IMG/VR virus record: IMGVR_UViG_3300029908_000125
Location: 1 to 26,964 of that record
From: a virus
Strand: one strand, 5' to 3'
DNA: 26,964 nt
The notes beneath the pieces are model-generated. The model worked only from the letters and a program-made list of their open reading frames with translations. It was not told where the DNA came from and made no database searches. The position numbers and the translations under genes are program-made. Below are positions 21,780 to 26,964 of this stretch, piece after piece. Position 1 is the stretch's first letter. Each line of letters opens with the position of its first letter.

Positions 21780-22439
21780 ATGGATGGTACTGATAAGAAT
21801 TTAGATTTAATAGCGGCTTTTATAAAACGGTTTGGGCCAGATGCCCCGACGTTTAAACCGAACCTGCCTGCGGTGAGCGGTGACCAACCGAGCAACTGGA
21901 TAGCTTTTGGTGCCAGTGGCAGCCCGTATTATGCTAAAGACCTGACCATAGGTACGGAGTACTTTATGCCGGTGACGTTTACTTACCCGACCGGTGATCC
22001 GGGAGACGGACTAATAGGTGCCAGCGGAGAAACCTCCAGTAATGGGGTGACAACGTGGAACCTGCCGTTCCCGATCATGTCGATAAAGCTGAAAAAGATA
22101 ATTATAAAAACGCCGCTGACTGAAAGAACGGGTACTGTAAAGGAGCTGATACAATGTGAGGATGTAGAGATAAAAATACGGGGTTACCTGATAGCGGCCA
22201 CACAGGACTATCCGGAGAATCTTGTTACTACACTTCGTGACCTGTTTGAGCAAAATGTAGCGATAAATATAAAGAGTCCACTGACGGATATATTCCTACT
22301 TCGCCCGGATAGGAGCGGTAGTGACCAGGTGGTGATCACCGATCTTGAAATAGTGGAGAAAAAGGGTGTAAAGAATGTAGTGGAATACAGGATGGAATTG
22401 CTGAGCGATGCCCCGTTTTCACTTTTTGATATAAGCTAA
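21780..22439 (+). CDS. Baseplate-region protein (DUF6046-like)
   Basis: A 219-residue protein after the tape measure gene. A PFPIMSIKLKKIIIKTPLTE stretch (about 97-116), VKELIQCEDVEIKIRGYLI and VITDLEIVEKKGVKNVVEYR suggest a beta-barrel-type component. It resembles a family annotated in Bacteroidota phages as DUF6046, placed where Mu has its N/P baseplate proteins. Its start lies in a cluster of overlapping ATGs, and the one at 21780 gives the long frame. Its stop TAA overlaps the next start (TAATG). Confidence 0.7.
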   Translation: MDGTDKNLDLIAAFIKRFGPDAPTFKPNLPAVSGDQPSNWIAFGASGSPYYAKDLTIGTEYFMPVTFTYPTGDPGDGLIGASGETSSNGVTTWNLPFPIMSIKLKKIIIKTPLTERTGTVKELIQCEDVEIKIRGYLIAATQDYPENLVTTLRDLFEQNVAINIKSPLTDIFLLRPDRSGSDQVVITDLEIVEKKGVKNVVEYRMELLSDAPFSLFDIS

Positions 22440-23569
22440 TGAAAAGTATTTTAATCATAGTTATGTGCTTACGGGTATTGTGCAGTGACATTACAATTGG
22501 GACGTTCCGATTTGCCGGGGTGAATGAGGTGCGTGTGAAACGTTCCCTACATAGCTATGCAGATACGGCATTTATCAAAATACCGAGTATAAGCAAGATC
22601 GTGCAGGGTAAGCGATCATCATCGGTGGTACAGACCACGGCAAACCTGTTTAACGACGGTGACCCGGTGACTATAAATGTGGGTTACCTGGACGGGAACG
22701 CATGGCAGAAACTGGCACCATGGAGTGCAGGCGCTACGCCGATAATAGCAGCGGGTACTAATTCTCCTCTTTGTACGGTATTCCAGGGATTTGTAAGGCG
22801 GCGGGATATGAATATGCCGCTGGAGGTAGAGTGTGAGGGCTACGTGCGGCAAATGCGCCTGAATATGGCTGAAAATGGGTTTTATGCGAGTACGAGCAGC
22901 TCGGCACTCCTTAAGCTGATATCGGCAGCATGCCCGGACATCACTATACAGATGGGGCCGGGAGGGAATATACCGTTTTTGAATATTACACTAAACGAAG
23001 CTAACGGGGCAGATATATGCGATAAGATCAAGGAGCTGAGCCAGGGTGTATTGAGCGTGTTCTTTATAAACCCGACCACGCTGTGGTGCGGCCTTACGTA
23101 TACACCTTATATGAATAATACCGATCCATTTGCTTTGGGCCTTGTAAACTATGAGCTCGGGTATAACGTGGTAAAGGATAACGGGCTTAAAGAGCGAACT
23201 ACAGAGGATCAGCCTGTGCAGGTCATCATAAACGGTTGCTATGCTACCGGCCAAAAGATAACTACTGCCAGCCAGACGAAGTACCAGGGGAGAAAAGCAA
23301 AGTCGTTTGTGAATAATATAGGTGATAAGCCTACACTGCAAGCAATAGCGAATGAGAAGCAATACCAGATGAATTATGCAGGGTATGAAGGGGCATTAAA
23401 TACTTTTTTGCAGCCTTATTGTGCTCCGGGATATAAGGCCAATACAATAGACGACCGATACAAAGTTAGGAACGGGGTTTATATGGCAGAGAGCACCGAC
23501 ATAACGTATGGGATGAAAGGGGGAAAGATAAAAGTAGAAATAGGGCCTAAAATAGGATTTGTACCGTGA
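22439..23569 (+). CDS. Baseplate hub protein with signal-like N-terminus
   Basis: A 376-residue protein of the late-control-D / gp27-like hub type. The body starts at about residue 17 (DITIGTFRFAGVNEVRVKRS) and includes YADTAFIKIPSISKIVQ, the charged VQVIINGCYATGQ region and a GNGVYMAE-like end. The first 16 residues (MKSILIIVMCLRVLCS) are hydrophobic and unlike the family's usual start. An internal ATG at 22463 (Met 9) is possible. Hub proteins form the trimer that carries the spike. It is coupled to the DUF6046-like gene by TAATG and to the spike gene by GTGA. Confidence 0.75.
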   Translation: MKSILIIVMCLRVLCSDITIGTFRFAGVNEVRVKRSLHSYADTAFIKIPSISKIVQGKRSSSVVQTTANLFNDGDPVTINVGYLDGNAWQKLAPWSAGATPIIAAGTNSPLCTVFQGFVRRRDMNMPLEVECEGYVRQMRLNMAENGFYASTSSSALLKLISAACPDITIQMGPGGNIPFLNITLNEANGADICDKIKELSQGVLSVFFINPTTLWCGLTYTPYMNNTDPFALGLVNYELGYNVVKDNGLKERTTEDQPVQVIINGCYATGQKITTASQTKYQGRKAKSFVNNIGDKPTLQAIANEKQYQMNYAGYEGALNTFLQPYCAPGYKANTIDDRYKVRNGVYMAESTDITYGMKGGKIKVEIGPKIGFVP

Positions 23570-24177
23570 GCCAGAACAGCAGGATCATAGCGCAACTGAT
23601 ACGGGAAATAGCTGAAGGGGCTGCTGATTTGCGGTTTCCGGTAATGAGTGGAACTGTAGTGGCAGGGAGTACCGATACTGACAACATGGTATGCACGGTG
23701 CTGCTGAGTGTGAGTGATGATAGTGCGGAGACAAGCGGCATAATGCTGAATGCGGTGACGCTGAATAGTAACGGGCTGATCCTGTACCCGGCAGATGGCA
23801 GCAATGTGTGGGTGGCGGAAGTGGATGGGCCGGGGAAGTGGGGAATAGTAAAATGTAGTGACCTGGTAAAGATGGCCGTGACAATAGGGCAAACAACGTT
23901 TGTGATAACGGACGGACAGGTACAGGCGGCTGATGGAAGTGGTGGGCAGCTTACAATGACAGGTGGGAAGTTGCAGTTTAAGAATAACAGCGGGAGCCTG
24001 TTTAATATGCTGAGTACGCATATACAAAATCTGCAAACGCATATCACGAATATAGATGCCCTGACTGTAGACACGGCTGTAGGGCCTAGCGGAGTGCCGG
24101 AGAATATAGCTGAGTTCGCGCTTGACTATTCGAACATGGGACAGGATTTAAATGCATTAGGGGAAATACTTGATTGA
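23566..24177 (+). CDS. Baseplate spike protein (gpV / Mu gp45-like)
   Basis: A 203-residue protein starting at a GTG that overlaps the hub stop as GTGA. An N-terminal helix (SRIIAQLIREIAEG) is followed by an OB-like domain (LRFPVMSGTVVAGSTDTDNM, then LILYPADGSNVWVAEVDG), then DGQVQAADGSGGQLTMTGG, whose short repeats resemble the beginning of a spike helix. Such proteins puncture the outer membrane. It is short compared with classic spikes, and there is no clear metal-binding HxH apex. Its stop is coupled to the fibre start (ATGA). Confidence 0.7.
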   Translation: MSQNSRIIAQLIREIAEGAADLRFPVMSGTVVAGSTDTDNMVCTVLLSVSDDSAETSGIMLNAVTLNSNGLILYPADGSNVWVAEVDGPGKWGIVKCSDLVKMAVTIGQTTFVITDGQVQAADGSGGQLTMTGGKLQFKNNSGSLFNMLSTHIQNLQTHITNIDALTVDTAVGPSGVPENIAEFALDYSNMGQDLNALGEILD

Positions 24178-26300
24178 TGAAAAGGATTATAACCATATTG
24201 TTTTGTTTGTGCTTCATGGCCGGTTATGGGCAGAGCGTGCCACATAGGATCATTGTGCTGAATGGGGTAACTATAGACCTTACTGCTAATGGCACGTACC
24301 TGCTTCCGGGGTTGGGTACTTATACTTTATCTCCTTTGGACACGAGCTGGGTGACAGGCTTAGCAGGTGATACTGCCGGTGTTATCAGGACATGGGACTT
24401 ACTGACGTTCTTGACTTATGGCGATACATCTACGTTCCTGGTAACGGATGCAGGGCTGAATAGCAGGGGTTATATTACCTCATCGGCATTGACAGGGTAT
24501 GCTACAACGGTGGCCGTGGGTGATAGTGCCGGTGTTATCAGGACATGGGACTTACTGACGTTCCTGACTTATGGCGATACGTCTACATTCCTGGTAACGG
24601 ATGCGGGGTTGAATAGTCGGGGTTATATTACTTCGTCTGCATTGACCGGGTATGCTACAACAGTGGCTGTGGGAGATACCGGTGCGGCTATCAGGACATG
24701 GGACTTACTGACGTTCTTGACTTATGGCGATACATCTACGTTCCTGGTAACGGATGCAGGGCTGAATAGCAGGGGTTATATTACTTCGTCTGCGCTGACC
24801 GGGTATGCTACTACGGTGGCCGTGGGGGATAGTGCCGGTACGATCAGGACGTGGGATTTGCTTACGTTCCTGACTTATGGCGATACTTCTTCGTTCCTGG
24901 TAACGGATGCAGGGCTGAATAGTCGGGGTTATATTACCTCATCGGCATTGACAGGGTATGCTACAACGGTGGCCGTGGGTGATAGTGCCGGTGTTATCAG
25001 GACATGGGACTTATTGACGTTCCTGACTTATGGCGATACTTCTTCGTTTTTAGTGACGAATGCTAAACTGAACAGTAAGGGATATTTGACAAGCGCTGTA
25101 ACAAGTATACAGATGGTAAGTAATGTAGCTGCTTACTCAGTGACACCAACAAGCGCTGTTACGAGCACGGGGGTGTATAGCTTTATGGCTACAGGGGTGA
25201 TCACACAGCTTGTGCGTGGTGACGGCAGTTTGTTTAACCTCGGCGCAAATGGTTATGTGCTGGGCGTTGTTTCAGGGGCGCTCTCCTGGGTGCTAGCGCC
25301 TTCGAGTGGTGGGGTGACCGTTGGCGGTAGTGATGGGTCTTTTCAGTTTGATAATGCTGGGTCATTGGGAGGATCGGCTTACTGCTTTAATGCAACTGAT
25401 GGTAATTTTAGAATGCTGAGCCAGACTACTATACCGGCTGCTCCATCTTCTGGTAACTTAAAGCTATATAGTAATAACGGTATTGGTATAGATGAGCTGC
25501 ATGAAATACCGTCATTAGGGACTGAATATATTTTGCAGGCATCGCTGAGTCAACACCGAGTAAGTAAGCTATACCCACAGGATGGAAGTGCCTCATTATT
25601 GCCGGAAGGAACAGACTTTACGTATGCGGGAGGTTCGATATACGCATCTATAGGGAGTGCCACTACAGTGAATTCGACTTATGACGCTACCAATGCACTG
25701 CCGAATGTTTTTACTGTGAAAGCCGCTTCGGCTGCATCTGCCAACTCCTCGGCAGGTTGGTATTACGCCTCGGCGATATCTACTAATCCTGTGCTGATAC
25801 AGAATACTGCATATTCGGGCGCAACGAGGTTAACTATTGAATTTGGATTGAGTGTTTACGCATCGACCCAGAGAATATTTATTGGCTATAATACCAACAG
25901 TAATGCAGCCCCAACGGCGTCCGCTGATCCATCAGCCAGTTTAAATGTTATTGGACTTAGTAAGGATGTCGCAGATGGTACATTTCAGTTTTTAACTAAT
26001 GGAGCGTCAGGAACCGGGACGAAGATAAATACGGGGATTACTCCTAACCAGAATAACTGGTATAGGCTTACGATATTCCTGACACCAGCGGCGGGGGCAT
26101 CTACTTCAACGGGGGTATACGAGGAACTGGATGTAATGACAAAATCGGCGAACCCGACAGTCGTATACAGCGGCGCAATTACGACAAAGATACCGGCAGC
26201 GGGTACACTTATGGAGCCTGTGATATGGGTGAATACAGGGACAGGTGCAGCCACAGTAGGTATTAATTTTATGCAAATGTTGCAAGAAAGATTTTGGTAG
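24174..26300 (+). CDS. Tail fibre protein with signal peptide and repeated shaft
   Basis: A 708-residue protein. It begins with a Sec-type signal peptide (MKRIITILFCLCFMAGYGQ, Gln near 19), unusual for a virion fibre. A beta-type N-terminal part is followed by a shaft of about five 51-residue repeats (WDLLTFLTYGDTSTFLVTDA, then NSRGYITSSALTGYATTVAV; about 66-316). A variable linker and a C-terminal jelly-roll-like domain (about 520-708, LTIEFGLSVYASTQRIFIGY near 564) would bind the receptor. It is coupled to the spike gene by ATGA and precedes the gp25-like wedge, so it belongs to the baseplate-fibre unit. No C-type lectin or diversified end is seen. Confidence 0.75.
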   Translation: MMKRIITILFCLCFMAGYGQSVPHRIIVLNGVTIDLTANGTYLLPGLGTYTLSPLDTSWVTGLAGDTAGVIRTWDLLTFLTYGDTSTFLVTDAGLNSRGYITSSALTGYATTVAVGDSAGVIRTWDLLTFLTYGDTSTFLVTDAGLNSRGYITSSALTGYATTVAVGDTGAAIRTWDLLTFLTYGDTSTFLVTDAGLNSRGYITSSALTGYATTVAVGDSAGTIRTWDLLTFLTYGDTSSFLVTDAGLNSRGYITSSALTGYATTVAVGDSAGVIRTWDLLTFLTYGDTSSFLVTNAKLNSKGYLTSAVTSIQMVSNVAAYSVTPTSAVTSTGVYSFMATGVITQLVRGDGSLFNLGANGYVLGVVSGALSWVLAPSSGGVTVGGSDGSFQFDNAGSLGGSAYCFNATDGNFRMLSQTTIPAAPSSGNLKLYSNNGIGIDELHEIPSLGTEYILQASLSQHRVSKLYPQDGSASLLPEGTDFTYAGGSIYASIGSATTVNSTYDATNALPNVFTVKAASAASANSSAGWYYASAISTNPVLIQNTAYSGATRLTIEFGLSVYASTQRIFIGYNTNSNAAPTASADPSASLNVIGLSKDVADGTFQFLTNGASGTGTKINTGITPNQNNWYRLTIFLTPAAGASTSTGVYEELDVMTKSANPTVVYSGAITTKIPAAGTLMEPVIWVNTGTGAATVGINFMQMLQERFW
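24369..25133 (+). repeat. 153-bp tandem repeats in the fibre shaft
   Basis: The units begin near 24369, 24522, 24675, 24828 and 24981 (spacing always 153 bp, 51 codons). The first four are highly alike and the fifth degrades after about 95 bp (DAGLNSRG becomes NAKLNSKG). Differences are mainly synonymous, with a few substitutions (TAGVIRT, TGAAIRT, SAGTIRT). The repeats are long and close together, so recombination could change their number and shorten or lengthen the fibre. Confidence 0.9.
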
Positions 26301-26302
26301 TT

Positions 26303-26557
26303 ATGAGACAGATACAACCGATAGTTTGGACAAATGGAGGACTGACAGCTACGCAACTGCTGGTGACAGGAGGTGCGGATGATTATGCTACTCAGCGAAC
26401 TTATGTGTGGGTGTTACTGACGGCTGAAGGTGCGCCCGTAGATGGTGGAACAATAGACGAAATAGGGGCAACTTATACACCGGTAATAGCCAGTGTAGAC
26501 TATGCATATAACTATGTGGCTGCTAATTTATCACAACCATTAACGATAGTAAGTTAG
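26303..26557 (+). CDS. Small fibre-associated protein
   Basis: An 84-residue protein directly after the fibre gene. The ATG at 26303 is 2 bp past the fibre stop. A TTG at 26294 would overlap it. The sequence (RQIQPIVWTNGGLTATQLLV, then YATQRTYVWVLLTAEGAPV) looks like a small beta-sheet protein. It may be a fibre chaperone or attachment factor, judged from position only. Confidence 0.65.
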   Translation: MRQIQPIVWTNGGLTATQLLVTGGADDYATQRTYVWVLLTAEGAPVDGGTIDEIGATYTPVIASVDYAYNYVAANLSQPLTIVS

Positions 26558-26558
26558 T

Positions 26559-26858
26559 ATGGCGACACAGGAATTTGATATAGCACTAGACGGTGATGGT
26601 GACCTACTGATAACGGGGGGTGACCTAAGTAGTGTGGAAAGTACGGCGGCTCACCAAATGAGCCTGATACTTGATGCGCCAGGAGACTATAAGCAAAACC
26701 CCAATATAGGGGTGGACGCATTTAACTATATAATGGATGATGGCCCTCCGGGTGACCTAATACGGGCTATAACAATGCAATTTACGCAGGATGGAATGAA
26801 TGTAAAGAGTGTGACGCTGAACAATGGCGTGATAAATAGTGATGCATATTATAAGTAA
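26559..26858 (+). CDS. Baseplate wedge protein (gp25-like, Mu gp46 type)
   Basis: A 99-residue protein with the gp25/gpW pattern: an acidic strand start (FDIALDGDGDLLITGGDLSS, residues 6-25), then AAHQMSLILDAPGDYKQNP (about 31-49) and the GPPGDLIRAITMQFTQDGM helix. Such proteins join the wedge to the sheath in contractile baseplates. It lies between the fibre-linked small gene and the next tail gene, and Mu gp47-type baseplate J would be expected soon after. Confidence 0.75.
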   Translation: MATQEFDIALDGDGDLLITGGDLSSVESTAAHQMSLILDAPGDYKQNPNIGVDAFNYIMDDGPPGDLIRAITMQFTQDGMNVKSVTLNNGVINSDAYYK

Positions 26859-26861
26859 CTG

Positions 26862-26964
26862 ATGGCAACAACGTATAAAAGTTTACCGAACCAAACCATA
26901 CCTGATATAGTGCTGATGACCACCGGCAGTATAGAGGCGGCTAATCAGTTTATGCTAGATAACA
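26862..26964 (+). CDS. Start of a further tail gene (3' end outside window)
   Basis: The ATG at 26862 begins 3 bp after the gp25-like stop and reads ATTYKSLPNQTIPDIVLMTT, then GSIEAANQFMLDN to the window edge. The short NQTIPDIVLxxTGS stretch is compatible with a LysM-like small tail protein, which Bacteroidota phages often have here. Only 34 residues are visible, so this is tentative. Confidence 0.45.
   Translation, partial: MATTYKSLPNQTIPDIVLMTTGSIEAANQFMLDN

Noticed and set aside
23479-24042. Long minus-strand open frame opposite the spike gene
   Set aside because: Low-complexity composition of an antisense shadow; the plus strand frame is coupled to both neighbours.
24369-25133. CRISPR-like regular repeats
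   Set aside because: Repeats are 153 bp, contiguous and in frame without spacers; they are a protein repeat.
25600-26300. DGR variable region at the end of the fibre gene
   Set aside because: The C-terminus looks like a jelly-roll domain, not a C-type lectin fold, and no second near-identical copy exists in the window.

Overview
The window is most of a tailed, contractile-tail (myovirus-type) temperate phage or prophage of a Bacteroidota host, probably a Chitinophagaceae- or Sphingobacteriaceae-like bacterium. The evidence is the family set (Mu-type portal, F-like, G-like and gp36-like head proteins; a DUF2586-like sheath; a DUF6046-like tail protein), A/T-rich leaders instead of Shine-Dalgarno sites, signal peptides with Gln at +1, and several short intergenic repeats that look like those of Bacteroidota chromosomes. 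No transposase, integrase, repressor, tRNA, rRNA or CRISPR array was seen.

Layout. (1) 1-4085, rightward: a reverse transcriptase of the diversity-generating-retroelement type, cut by the left edge, with a small partner gene; a small gene split at a G10 tract; a P-loop ATPase; two early-type proteins; and an A/T-rich moron-like group (exported protein, 57-aa protein, Cys-rich protein) ending at a clear terminator. (2) 4089-10577, leftward: in transcription order small terminase, large terminase, a small protein, gp36-like, DUF935 portal, F-like head protein, G-like morphogenesis protein, a probable tail terminator, and a small unknown protein. (3) 10593-10814: a divergent control region with two hairpins. 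(4) 10815-26964, rightward: prohead protease/scaffold, major capsid protein, an exported beta-rich protein, a lysis module (holin-like proteins, a 23-aa membrane peptide, a spanin-like protein, a GH108-type endolysin, a secreted NUC1-type nuclease), a coiled-coil protein, sheath, tube, tail chaperone with a -1 frameshift, tape measure, baseplate hub and spike, a fibre with 153-bp repeats, a gp25-like wedge, and the start of a further tail gene.

The most unusual points are these. Five proteins encoded among the structural genes (capsid, the protein after the capsid, sheath, hub, fibre) begin with a signal peptide or a hydrophobic extension not usual in their families. The F-like gene has lost a normal start codon and appears to carry a copy of a dispersed 47-bp hairpin repeat inside its reading frame. 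Two genes are bracketed by the same pair of elements (hairpin plus TTGGCGGCAAAA upstream, 47/48-bp hairpin repeat downstream), like exchangeable cassettes. The tail chaperone has a textbook A AAA AAC slippery site. The reverse transcriptase has no template or variable repeat visible in the window, so its target must lie outside.
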